Source: Chitinophagaceae bacterium (GTDB taxonomy: Bacteria > Bacteroidota > Bacteroidia > Chitinophagales > Chitinophagaceae). Taken from it: a stretch of DNA of 5,540 bases. Location of the stretch: positions 3,910 through 9,449 of the forward strand of contig DPWF01000376.1 of the NCBI GenBank assembly GCA_003526435.1, in the 5' to 3' direction. Shown in pieces: positions 1 to 5,540 of this stretch; within the stretch, counting starts at the first letter, position 1, and every line of letters begins with the position of its first letter. A model generated the notes under the pieces. That model searched no databases. It had not been told where the DNA came from and saw only the letters and a program-made list of their open reading frames with translations. Made by a program: the position numbers and the translations under genes.

Positions 1-639
1 ACACGCTTACCCGTAACCGTTAAAACAAGACTGGGCTGGGATGATAACAGCAAGAATATTGAAGAAGTAGCAGAACGATTACAGGACGTGGGTATTAAAG
101 CATTAAGCATACATGGCCGTACCCGCGCACAAATGTATAAGGGAGAAGCCGACTGGACACTGATTGCCAAAGTAAAAAACAATCCACGTATTACGATCCC
201 CATTTTTGGCAACGGTGATATCGATAGTCCGCAGAAAGCGCTGGCTTATAAAAACAGATATGGTGTAGATGGTATCATGATTGGCCGTGCCGCTATCGGG
301 TATCCATGGATTTTCCGTGAGATTAAACATTTTGTACAGACAGGTGAGCTGCTGGCTCCTCCAACTGTAGAAGAAAGGGTGAATGTATGCCGCCAGCACC
401 TGCGTAAATCTATTGAATGGAAAGGGCCCATTGTTGGTATCAATGAAATGCGCAGGCATTATGCCAATTACCTGAAAGGTTTACCCGGTATAAAAGATTA
501 TCGCAACAGGTTGGTTACCTTAAAAACCATGGAAGAAGTGGAAGGGGTATTGGATGAAGTAGCGGTTAACTACAAAGATTTTGTGATGGAGCGGCAGGCA
601 ATTGAATTGGTGAATTACCATGAAAACTGCCCGTTATAA
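1..639 (+). CDS. dusB: tRNA-dihydrouridine synthase, DusB-type (5' truncated by window edge)
   Basis: Flavin-dependent enzyme that reduces specific uridines in the tRNA D-loop to dihydrouridine using NADPH and FMN; cytoplasmic. The frame is open from base 1, so the gene begins upstream of the window. 212 codons are present of the roughly 320-340 usual for the family. Visible Dus motifs, numbered by codon within the window: VKTRLGW at 7-13 (Lys8 matches the conserved active-site/FMN lysine), SIHGRTR at 36-42 (His38 and Arg40, flavin-contacting in the family), GNGDI at 70-74 and IGRAA at 95-99 (FMN phosphate-binding loops), then YPWIF. Codons from about 110 to 212 form the helical C-terminal domain that binds tRNA. 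The N-terminal part with the catalytic cysteine lies outside the window and cannot be checked. The GTG at 88 is an internal codon, not the start. Stop TAA is at 637-639. DusB is preferred over DusA or DusC from the overall motif spelling; the subfamily is slightly less certain than the family. Confidence 0.93.
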   Translation, partial: TRLPVTVKTRLGWDDNSKNIEEVAERLQDVGIKALSIHGRTRAQMYKGEADWTLIAKVKNNPRITIPIFGNGDIDSPQKALAYKNRYGVDGIMIGRAAIGYPWIFREIKHFVQTGELLAPPTVEERVNVCRQHLRKSIEWKGPIVGINEMRRHYANYLKGLPGIKDYRNRLVTLKTMEEVEGVLDEVAVNYKDFVMERQAIELVNYHENCPL

Positions 640-640
640 C

Positions 641-678
641 TAATCTGTGAATCTGTGGCTATTCTTTGTCACAGATTA
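641..678. repeat. Triple copy of AATCTGTG forming a hairpin at a convergent gene junction
   Basis: The word AATCTGTG occurs at 642-649 and immediately again at 650-657, and its reverse complement CACAGATT lies at 670-677. The outer copy extends to a perfect 10-base inverted repeat, 641-650 with 669-678, around an 18-base loop. The inner copy can pair with the same right arm (650-657 with 670-677, 12-base loop), so two alternative stems compete. The element starts two bases after the dusB stop and its right arm covers the stop codon of the minus-strand peroxidase gene (676-678). Neither strand has a U-run after the stem, so it is not a standard intrinsic terminator. It could still act as a bidirectional transcript end or 3'-end stabiliser, or be a dispersed intergenic repeat. 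Those roles are inference. Confidence 0.6.
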
Positions 679-1353
679 TGGTCTCACATATTTTATCAGA
701 GATTGATCCATCGGCGAAATCCCTTGTGGGAAAAAAGCTTCCAGCACCCCATTTTCATTCACGATATACTTACAGAAATTCCAGGTAGGCTCCTGCGCAT
801 TCCAGCCATTCAACGAAGCATTACTTAACCATTGAAATACCGGATTCTGTTCTGGTCCTTTAATCACACTACTTTTTTTTGCCAGCAAAAAAGTAACGCC
901 GTAATTTACTTTACAGAACTCCGCAATGGCAGCATCATCACGCTGTTCCTGTTGTTTAAAATCATTGGCAGGAAAACCAATGATCACAAGCCCCTTGTCT
1001 TTGTATAGTTTGTATAAGGTTTCCAATTCAGCATACTGACCCGTGTATCCACAATCGCTTGCAGTATTCACCAGCATCAGTTTCTTTCCCTTTAGTGTTT
1101 CCAGAGAAAGCGTGGTGCCATTATTAAGTGTAACCTGTAACTCGTAAAAAGAACTGGTAGGTTGCATTTGTTTTTTGTTGATGACTCCTTTTGAAGATCC
1201 GCCAAATAATTTACCCGGCAACATGATAACGGGATAAAAGGTTTTTAACAGTGATTGTCGCCAGGTCATATCTTTTCTTTTAAGTAATAAAGCTACCATC
1301 AGTATAACAAGAAATGCAATGATTAGTTTTCGTATGATCAGGTGTTTTTTCAT
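676..1353 (-). CDS. Membrane-anchored glutathione peroxidase-family (probably thioredoxin-dependent) peroxidase
   Basis: Reduces hydrogen peroxide or organic/lipid hydroperoxides through a cysteine. Of 225 residues, the GPx domain spans about 68-222. The tetrad is intact: Cys101 in NTASDCGYT, Gln135 in the FPANDFKQQE block, and Trp191-Asn192 in WNF. Cys147 in EFCKVNYGVTF lies 46 residues after Cys101, the same spacing as the peroxidatic and resolving cysteines of yeast Gpx3. This supports a two-cysteine, thioredoxin-recycled enzyme rather than a glutathione-dependent one. The middle cysteine of the usual FPCN motif is Ala129, and an extra Cys194 follows WNF. Residues 7-24 are a hydrophobic membrane segment flanked by basic residues; which side the domain faces is not settled. 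The gene follows the aldehyde dehydrogenase by 16 bases on the same strand, suggesting co-transcription. A shorter start at Met29 (ATG at 1267-1269, preceded by purine-rich AAAAGAAAAG) is a real alternative. It would remove the membrane segment and widen the gap to 100 bases. Confidence 0.9.
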   Translation of the reverse strand: MKKHLIIRKLIIAFLVILMVALLLKRKDMTWRQSLLKTFYPVIMLPGKLFGGSSKGVINKKQMQPTSSFYELQVTLNNGTTLSLETLKGKKLMLVNTASDCGYTGQYAELETLYKLYKDKGLVIIGFPANDFKQQEQRDDAAIAEFCKVNYGVTFLLAKKSSVIKGPEQNPVFQWLSNASLNGWNAQEPTWNFCKYIVNENGVLEAFFPQGISPMDQSLIKYVRP

Positions 1354-1369
1354 GTTATATCTGCTGCTA

Positions 1370-2746
1370 CTATATAAATTTTTTAAACAGTTTCAGCTTT
1401 CCTTTGAAAGGCGGGTATTTCATGGCCGGATCGAACCAGGTAGGTGTTTTTAAAACCGCTTTCTCATGACTAAATGTATCAAAAGAATATTTACCATGGT
1501 ATCTGCCTGTTCCGCTAAACCCTCTGCCGCCAAAAGGTAAATGATGATTGGTTACATGCCAGCTCGCATTGTTAATACAAGCTGCTCCTGACGGTACCAT
1601 TTCCTCCCATTGTTTAGCTTCTTTATTATTTGAAGAAAAAACATAAAAAGCAAGCGGGTTCGGGTTTTTGTTAATAATCGCCAATGCCTCTTCCGTTGTC
1701 TGGTAACCAATTATCGGTAATATGGGGCCAAAAATTTCTTCCTGCATGATAGCACTGTCTGCAACTATATTGTCGAGCAGTGTTGGTGATATATATAAAC
1801 GACTGATATCATGAGCGCCCCCATGAATAACGGTTCCATTATTCAGGTATGATAACAGGCGATTGAACTGTTTTTCATTAATTATTTTCCCATACTCATC
1901 ACTATCGACTGGCTGCTCTGTAAAAAACCGGATGATTTTTTTCTTCATCGCATCAACCAGTTGTTCTTTAACCGATGCATGAACCAGTATATAATCGGGC
2001 GCCACACACATTTGCCCTGCATTTGAAAATTTGGTAATTACAATACGATTGGCAGCTACATTGATATTAGCTTCAGCAGTAACCACACAGGGACTTTTAC
2101 CACCCAGTTCCAGCGTAACAGGTACCAGTCTTTCTGCCGCCATTTTATATATGATCTTACCAACCGATGTACTACCCGTATAAAAAATATGGTCAAAGGA
2201 AAAATGATTCATCATGGCCGGAATTACATCGGCGCCCTCTCCAGGCACATACAACACATACTCTTTGGGAAAAACAGCTTCCACTATTTTCTGCATTACT
2301 GCTGCTGTTGCCGGGGCAAATTCACTGGGTTTCAATACTACACAATTACCTGCTGCTATGGCACCCACCAATGGCATTAAAAGTAGTTGCATGGGATAAT
2401 TCCACGGGCCAATAATCAACACCACACCCAATGGTTCTTTCACGATATAACTGCTGCTGGGCAGGTTTAACAGGTTAGTGCTTTTCTTTTCAGGTTCCAT
2501 CCATGCGCTCAACCATTTGAGCGTATGATTGATTTCATTCAGTAAAAAACCATTTTCGGTAATCCATGCTTCCTCCGGACTTTTTTTCAAATCGGTATAA
2601 AGCGCATTGTAAATTTGCTGCTCCTGGTCAATGATTACTTTTTTCAATGCCAGTAATTGCTGTTTACGAAAAGCATAACTACGGGTGGCACCTGAGGAAA
2701 AATAAGTGCGCATATTGTTTAAAGAAGTAAGCAGGTCGTTCGACAT
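1370..2746 (-). CDS. Aldehyde dehydrogenase, class 3 (ALDH3)-like
   Basis: Oxidises aldehydes to carboxylic acids with NAD(P)+. The protein has 458 residues, a full length for class 3 ALDHs, which lack the longer N-terminus of ALDH1/2 types. Catalytic and cofactor motifs are all present in order: GPWNYP at 113-118 (Asn116, oxyanion hole), VLKPSE at 137-142 (Lys139, cofactor), GSTSVG at 191-196, LELGG at 212-216 (Glu213, general base), SNAGQMC at 241-247 (Cys247, nucleophile) followed by APDY, EEIFGP at 336-341 (Glu337, nicotinamide ribose), and LPFGG at 403-407. The GQxCxAPDY spelling and the C-terminal KYPPFKGKLKL stretch (443-453) are typical of the fatty-aldehyde/coniferyl-aldehyde branch. 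The exact substrate cannot be read from sequence; medium- or long-chain or lipid-derived aldehydes are a reasonable guess. The start is ATG at 2744-2746, with no clear Shine-Dalgarno. It leads the unit with the downstream peroxidase and diverges from the aldo/keto reductase. Confidence 0.95.
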   Translation of the reverse strand: MSNDLLTSLNNMRTYFSSGATRSYAFRKQQLLALKKVIIDQEQQIYNALYTDLKKSPEEAWITENGFLLNEINHTLKWLSAWMEPEKKSTNLLNLPSSSYIVKEPLGVVLIIGPWNYPMQLLLMPLVGAIAAGNCVVLKPSEFAPATAAVMQKIVEAVFPKEYVLYVPGEGADVIPAMMNHFSFDHIFYTGSTSVGKIIYKMAAERLVPVTLELGGKSPCVVTAEANINVAANRIVITKFSNAGQMCVAPDYILVHASVKEQLVDAMKKKIIRFFTEQPVDSDEYGKIINEKQFNRLLSYLNNGTVIHGGAHDISRLYISPTLLDNIVADSAIMQEEIFGPILPIIGYQTTEEALAIINKNPNPLAFYVFSSNNKEAKQWEEMVPSGAACINNASWHVTNHHLPFGGRGFSGTGRYHGKYSFDTFSHEKAVLKTPTWFDPAMKYPPFKGKLKLFKKFI

Positions 2747-2797
2747 ACTTACAAGTTAAGTAAATCAATAAAAGCCGCAAGATTCTTTTTCAATAAA

Positions 2798-2825
2798 TTG
2801 CAGTTCTGTTTCAGTTTTACAACTG
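2798..2825 (+). promoter_or_regulatory. Possible Bacteroidota-type promoter for the aldo/keto reductase
   Basis: TTG at 2798-2800 followed 17 bases later by TACAACTG (2818-2825) resembles the Bacteroidota housekeeping pattern of a -33 TTTG/TTG and a -7 TAnnTTTG, with four of the six specified -7 positions matching. Transcription would start near 2832, giving a leader of about 29 bases. The match is imperfect and such patterns arise by chance in AT-rich DNA, so this is only a candidate. Confidence 0.25.
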
Positions 2826-2829
2826 AAGC
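2808..2829. promoter_or_regulatory. Palindrome in the divergent ALDH / aldo-keto reductase intergenic region
   Basis: TTCAGTT at 2810-2816 and AACTGAA at 2821-2827 form a perfect 7-base inverted repeat around a 4-base spacer (TTAC). It extends to nine pairs with a T-G wobble (2809-2828) and a G-C pair (2808-2829). It lies between the divergent starts at 2746 and 2861 and overlaps the possible promoter -7 element of the aldo/keto reductase, as expected of an operator. It could also be only a 5'-UTR hairpin or chance. No regulator gene is adjacent to support a specific binding protein. Confidence 0.3.
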
Positions 2830-2860
2830 TGTTCTCCTCACAAACTATAAAATATATCAT

Positions 2861-3850
2861 ATGGAATACAGAAGAATGGGTCGTACCGGTTTGCAGTTAA
2901 GTGTTTTGAGTTATGGAAGCTGGGTTACATTTCACAAACAAATTGATGACAGCATTGCAGATGAACTGATGGGACTGGCATATGACAGCGGTATTAATTT
3001 TTTCGACAATGCAGAAGCCTATGCATTGGGTGAGAGTGAAAAAATGATGGGGCGTATCCTGAAAAAGAAAAACTGGGATCGTACTTCTTATACCGTTTCT
3101 TCCAAAGCATATTTTGGATGGAGGGGCAAAGAAAACAAACCCAACCAGACCGGACTCAGCCGTAAACATCTCATGGAAGCCTGTCATGAAGCGCTACAGC
3201 GTTTACAACTCGATTATCTTGATCTGTATTTCTGTCATCGCCCCGATACCAATGTACCCATAGAAGAAGTGGTTTCGACCATGCACAACCTCATACAGCA
3301 GGGTAAAATTTTATACTGGGGTACCAGCCAGTGGAGTGGTGCTGAAATTATGGAAGCACACCGGGTGGCACATCAATATGGTTTGATCGGCCCCTCAGTA
3401 GAGCAACCACAGTACAATATGTTCGAGCGTTTTAAAATGGAGCAGGATTATTTACCTGTATTTAAAAATGCAGGATTGGGTACTACCATCTGGAGTCCAT
3501 TGGCTGCAGGCTTCTTAACAGGAAAATACAATAATGGTATTCCCGCAGATTCTAGGCTCGCTATAGAAGGTTTCGACTGGCTTAAAGACCGCTGGGTTCA
3601 GGATGCCAAAATTGAGAAAGCCAAAAAACTGGTAGTACTGGCACAGGAAATGAATGTAAGTCTGGCAGAACTGGCCATTGCCTGGACCATCAAAAATCCG
3701 AATGTAACCACAGCGATCCTTGGGGCCACTAAAAAACAGCAACTGGAAGAAAACCTTAAAGCATTACAGGTATTACCATTGCTTACTGATAGCATCATGG
3801 AAAAAATTGAAGCCATACTTCAAAACAAACCTACGCTGGATTTAGCCTAA
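2861..3850 (+). CDS. Aldo/keto reductase, Kv-beta-like (AKR6-type)
   Basis: NADPH-dependent cytoplasmic oxidoreductase that reduces aldehydes or ketones to alcohols. It has 329 residues and a complete TIM-barrel. The catalytic tetrad is visible: Asp49 in FFDNAEAY, Tyr54, Lys82 in SSKAYFGW, and His126 in FCHRPD. WGTSQWS at 153-159, WSPLAAG at 211-217 and the cofactor loop ILGATKKQQLEENL (286-299) match the family. The N-terminal YRRMGRTGLQ, the GSWVTF block, the GLSRKHLMEA segment and the C-terminal ALQVLPLLT...LQNKP region resemble eukaryotic potassium-channel beta subunits and their bacterial relatives. Unlike mammalian Kv-beta, which carries Asn at the histidine position, this protein keeps His126, so it is probably a true reductase. 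The start is ATG at 2861. A longer frame from TTG at 2798 adds 21 residues that do not fit the family start and would run over the probable promoter. The gene diverges from the ALDH gene. No channel gene is nearby; the substrate is unknown, reactive carbonyls being likely. Confidence 0.94.
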   Translation: MEYRRMGRTGLQLSVLSYGSWVTFHKQIDDSIADELMGLAYDSGINFFDNAEAYALGESEKMMGRILKKKNWDRTSYTVSSKAYFGWRGKENKPNQTGLSRKHLMEACHEALQRLQLDYLDLYFCHRPDTNVPIEEVVSTMHNLIQQGKILYWGTSQWSGAEIMEAHRVAHQYGLIGPSVEQPQYNMFERFKMEQDYLPVFKNAGLGTTIWSPLAAGFLTGKYNNGIPADSRLAIEGFDWLKDRWVQDAKIEKAKKLVVLAQEMNVSLAELAIAWTIKNPNVTTAILGATKKQQLEENLKALQVLPLLTDSIMEKIEAILQNKPTLDLA

Positions 3851-3873
3851 ATAACTGAAAAGCATATAGTTAC

Positions 3874-3907
3874 AAGCGGTGAATTGCCTAAGATTCACCG
3901 CTTTTTT
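3874..3907 (+). terminator. Rho-independent terminator after the aldo/keto reductase
   Basis: A perfect 11-base stem (AAGCGGTGAAT at 3874-3884 with ATTCACCGCTT at 3893-3903) encloses an 8-base loop and runs into six T residues at 3902-3907. It lies 23 bases after the aldo/keto reductase stop codon. The other side of the stem has no T-run on the minus strand, so it works in the plus direction only. It separates the reductase transcript from the sigma-factor operon. Confidence 0.92.
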
Positions 3908-3918
3908 ATTGACGGATA

Positions 3919-3947
3919 TTTGTCGCAAGAAAAAAGTTATACCTTAT
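3919..3947 (+). promoter_or_regulatory. Possible promoter of the sigma-factor operon
   Basis: TTTG at 3919-3922 and TACCTTAT at 3940-3947, separated by 17 bases, partly match the Bacteroidota -33/-7 pattern (TTTG and TAnnTTTG). The site lies just after the terminator and 47 bases before the likely start codon, where the operon promoter should be. An autoregulated ECF-type promoter in the same interval cannot be excluded, since I know no consensus for this sigma factor. Confidence 0.25.
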
Positions 3948-3993
3948 TTCCAACCTTTTTAACCTGTAATACTCTTAATACCGGAACTATTCA

Positions 3994-4545
3994 TTGGAAC
4001 AGGAAACTACCATACAAACGGCTGTTGTGAGAAAAGCCTGCCTGGGAGATCAAACATCACAGGCCTGGCTGTACCGGCAATATAGTAAGGCGATGTTCAA
4101 TATCTGCACCCGTATGACGGGTAACCTCAGCGATGCAGAAGACCTGTTACAGGAATCATTTATGATTGCGTTCCGCAACCTGAAACAACTCAAAGAACCC
4201 GCCCAGTTTGGTGGATGGCTGAAACGGATAGTAGTAAATGAATGCATCCGCTTCTGCAAAAAGAATACTTACTGGACATCATGGGACGAACAATGGGATG
4301 AAACACTAAGCAACGAAGAACCTGAATGGTGGCAAACGGTAGATATTAAAATGGTACATCAGGAAATCAAAAGCTTACCTGATGGATGCCGGCAGGTTTT
4401 TAATCTTTATGTACTGGAAGATTACAGTCACAAAGACATTGCATCTCATCTCGGTATTTCAGAATCAACGAGTAAGAGTCAATATCACCGGGCCAGACAA
4501 TTATTAAAAGAAAGAATCATTAAACAAATACAGGTACATGGATGA
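3994..4545 (+). CDS. ECF-family RNA polymerase sigma factor (sigma-70 type, group 4)
   Basis: Alternative sigma factor that directs RNA polymerase to a dedicated promoter set; cytoplasmic. It has 183 residues, a normal size for ECF sigmas. Region 2 spans about 22-91, with DAEDLLQESFMIAFRNL (47-63) as the core-binding and -10-recognition helices. A Trp-rich linker (94-113) leads to region 4 at about 122-175, with SLPDGCRQVFNLYVLEDYSH and the helix-turn-helix HKDIASHLGISESTSKSQYH (146-165), which reads the -35 element. The probable start is TTG at 3994. An in-frame TAA at 3976-3978 rules out a longer protein, no ATG occurs before Met34 (4093), and starting there would delete part of region 2. 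GTG at 4027 is the other candidate. There is no evident Shine-Dalgarno. The 3' end overlaps the next gene by eight bases (4538-4545), implying translational coupling to a partner that probably controls it. The target promoters are unknown. Confidence 0.93.
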   Translation: MEQETTIQTAVVRKACLGDQTSQAWLYRQYSKAMFNICTRMTGNLSDAEDLLQESFMIAFRNLKQLKEPAQFGGWLKRIVVNECIRFCKKNTYWTSWDEQWDETLSNEEPEWWQTVDIKMVHQEIKSLPDGCRQVFNLYVLEDYSHKDIASHLGISESTSKSQYHRARQLLKERIIKQIQVHG

Positions 4546-5266
4546 ATTAAAAAAATACCTGCAACAGAACCGCGAAGCACTGGATAGCGATGAACCATCA
4601 CCAATGGTTTGGGAGCGTATTCAGGTACAGCAACCGGTGAAAAAAACAGCCATCGTGGTAACCATTACCCGTTGGGCAGTAGCAGCCTGTGTGCTGGTGC
4701 TTGCTGGCATCGGAACCTGGAGTCTTTTGAAAGAAGACGAGGGCAAGACACAGGAGATTTTACAAGGATCTATGGCTACTGTAGAGCCCAAACAACAGGA
4801 AATAAAACAACCGGCTGAATCAATAAATCCAGTTCTTGAAATCGGTACAGAAAAAAGTAAAGTATTGGCATCTGTTATACCAGAAAAGAAAATAGTTGCT
4901 GCACAAAAAGCAATTCCTGAACGTGCCGATCTGATAGCCTTACAAAATGTAGAAAACAGTTTTAAACAGGTCATCAACCTGCAACGCAATAAAGTAGGCA
5001 GCATTCCTATGTATGCTGAATCGGCAGAATATTTTACAGATTTTAAAATACAGATCAGGCAACTCGAAAAAGATGAAAAAGCAGTAAAAGCAGAAATCGT
5101 AAAACGCGGTCTTACTGATGACTTACTGGATCAACTGATCAATCTTTACAAGATAAAACTCACCACCCTCAAACAATTACAAACCGAAATGAATAAAATC
5201 AACAACCGTGCTAAACAGATACGTCGACCGGTTGACAGTGTTAAAACTTATTTCATCAACATCTAA
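4538..5266 (+). CDS. Single-pass membrane protein in the anti-sigma factor position
   Basis: Likely holds the upstream sigma factor inactive at the inner membrane until an envelope signal arrives. The evidence is position and topology, not a recognised catalytic or zinc-binding motif. Of 242 residues, 1-37 are a short polar cytoplasmic part (MDELKKYLQQNREALDSDEP, then a VWERI segment). About 38-64 is one transmembrane helix containing RWAVAACVLVLAGIG. About 65-130 is a Lys/Glu/Gln-rich, probably disordered linker. About 135-228 is predicted helical, with a charged, coiled-coil-like stretch at 166-228 (QIRQLEKDEKAVKAEIVKR and LINLYKIKLTTLKQLQTEM). The tail would be periplasmic. The HxxxCxxC zinc anti-sigma motif is absent: the only cysteine (Cys51) is inside the membrane helix. 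The start ATG at 4538 overlaps the sigma stop. The stop is 11 bases before the next gene. It could instead be a structural or sensing partner rather than a true anti-sigma. Confidence 0.75.
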   Translation: MDELKKYLQQNREALDSDEPSPMVWERIQVQQPVKKTAIVVTITRWAVAACVLVLAGIGTWSLLKEDEGKTQEILQGSMATVEPKQQEIKQPAESINPVLEIGTEKSKVLASVIPEKKIVAAQKAIPERADLIALQNVENSFKQVINLQRNKVGSIPMYAESAEYFTDFKIQIRQLEKDEKAVKAEIVKRGLTDDLLDQLINLYKIKLTTLKQLQTEMNKINNRAKQIRRPVDSVKTYFINI

Positions 5267-5277
5267 ATACCCTTCAT

Positions 5278-5540
5278 ATGCGATTCACTACTATTAAAAT
5301 TACCGGTTCTATAATGAGTTGGTTATTAGTTGCCACTGGTTTGGCACAGAATACAACCATCATTAACGGTCAAGGTAACTTTCAGGCCACAACCATAAAG
5401 TCTTCGGCTCCTGTTGAATTTATATCCTCACAAAATGCTTATTCTTTCGAGGCCAATAATATTAAACAGGAAGACCTGAAATCAAAAGAAATAAGTCAGG
5501 AAATAAATATGCCAAAAAGTGGAGAAATTTATATTGAAAA
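5278..5540 (+). CDS. Exported protein of unknown function (3' truncated by window edge)
   Basis: The frame runs from ATG at 5278 to the window end, giving 87 codons with no stop. The N-terminus reads as a Sec signal peptide: basic MRFTTIK, a hydrophobic stretch ITGSIMSWLLVATG (8-21), and a probable cleavage after Ala23 in GLAQ-N. There is no lipobox cysteine, so it is not predicted to be a lipoprotein. The mature part is polar, beginning NTTIINGQGNFQATT, and later has a NMPKSGEIYIEN stretch that could open a beta-rich domain. It follows the anti-sigma-position gene by 11 bases and is probably co-transcribed, so it may be a sensing component or an output of the sigma system. A surface or periplasmic adhesin-like (DUF4097-type) protein is a guess from the context and the last visible residues; most of the protein is not in the window. 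Confidence 0.75.
   Translation, partial: MRFTTIKITGSIMSWLLVATGLAQNTTIINGQGNFQATTIKSSAPVEFISSQNAYSFEANNIKQEDLKSKEISQEINMPKSGEIYIE

Noticed and set aside
103..459. Minus-strand open frame inside dusB (118 codons)
   Set aside because: Antisense to a strongly supported dusB reading frame, with no recognisable motif or leader.
641..678. CRISPR-like repeats at the dusB/peroxidase junction
   Set aside because: Only three 8-base copies, two directly abutting and one inverted, with no spacers and no cas genes nearby.
2167..2415. Three overlapping plus-strand open frames inside the aldehyde dehydrogenase gene
   Set aside because: They are antisense to the conserved cofactor-binding part of the ALDH and show no independent coding signal.
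2798..2860. Longer aldo/keto reductase start at TTG 2798
   Set aside because: The extra 21 residues have no family similarity, the ATG at 2861 gives the normal MEYRRMGRTGL-type N-terminus, and the region looks like promoter/leader.
2897..3187. Minus-strand open frame inside the aldo/keto reductase gene
   Set aside because: It is a shadow of the conserved catalytic region of the reductase.
4621..5004. Minus-strand open frame antisense to the anti-sigma-position gene (127 codons)
   Set aside because: Composition is Ser/Cys/Thr-rich, typical of an antisense shadow; the plus-strand gene overlaps its sigma partner in the expected way and has a coherent membrane topology.

Overview
The window looks like ordinary chromosomal DNA from a member of the Bacteroidota, most likely a Chitinophagaceae-type organism. 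This is an inference from moderate-to-low GC, A-rich leader sequences with almost no Shine-Dalgarno motifs, and an ECF sigma factor overlapping a membrane-anchored partner gene. No tRNA, rRNA, CRISPR array, insertion sequence or phage gene is visible. Genes are tightly packed: no gene-free stretch exceeds about 145 bases.

Layout from left to right: (1) 1-639, plus strand, is the C-terminal two thirds of a DusB-type tRNA-dihydrouridine synthase, cut by the window edge. (2) 640-678 is a short convergent junction made of three copies of an 8-base word that can fold into a hairpin overlapping the stop codon of the next gene. (3) 676-2746, minus strand, is a two-gene unit: a class 3-type aldehyde dehydrogenase followed 16 bases later by a membrane-anchored, thioredoxin-type glutathione peroxidase homologue. 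(4) 2747-2860 is a divergent intergenic region with a palindrome and a possible promoter. (5) 2861-3850, plus strand, is a Kv-beta-like (AKR6-type) aldo/keto reductase, closed by a strong rho-independent terminator at 3874-3907. (6) 3994-5540, plus strand, is a regulatory operon: an ECF sigma factor with a probable TTG start, an overlapping single-pass membrane protein in the anti-sigma position, and the beginning of an exported protein 11 bases further on.

Two functional themes can be proposed. The peroxidase, aldehyde dehydrogenase and divergent aldo/keto reductase would together reduce (lipid) hydroperoxides and dispose of the reactive aldehydes derived from them by oxidation or reduction. 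This is inferred from family chemistry and gene arrangement. The right-hand operon has the layout of an envelope-signalling unit: cytoplasmic sigma factor, inner-membrane partner with a periplasmic tail, and exported product. I did not find a clearly novel system. The most interesting points are the anti-sigma-position protein without a recognisable zinc-binding motif, and the repeat-built hairpin at 641-678.
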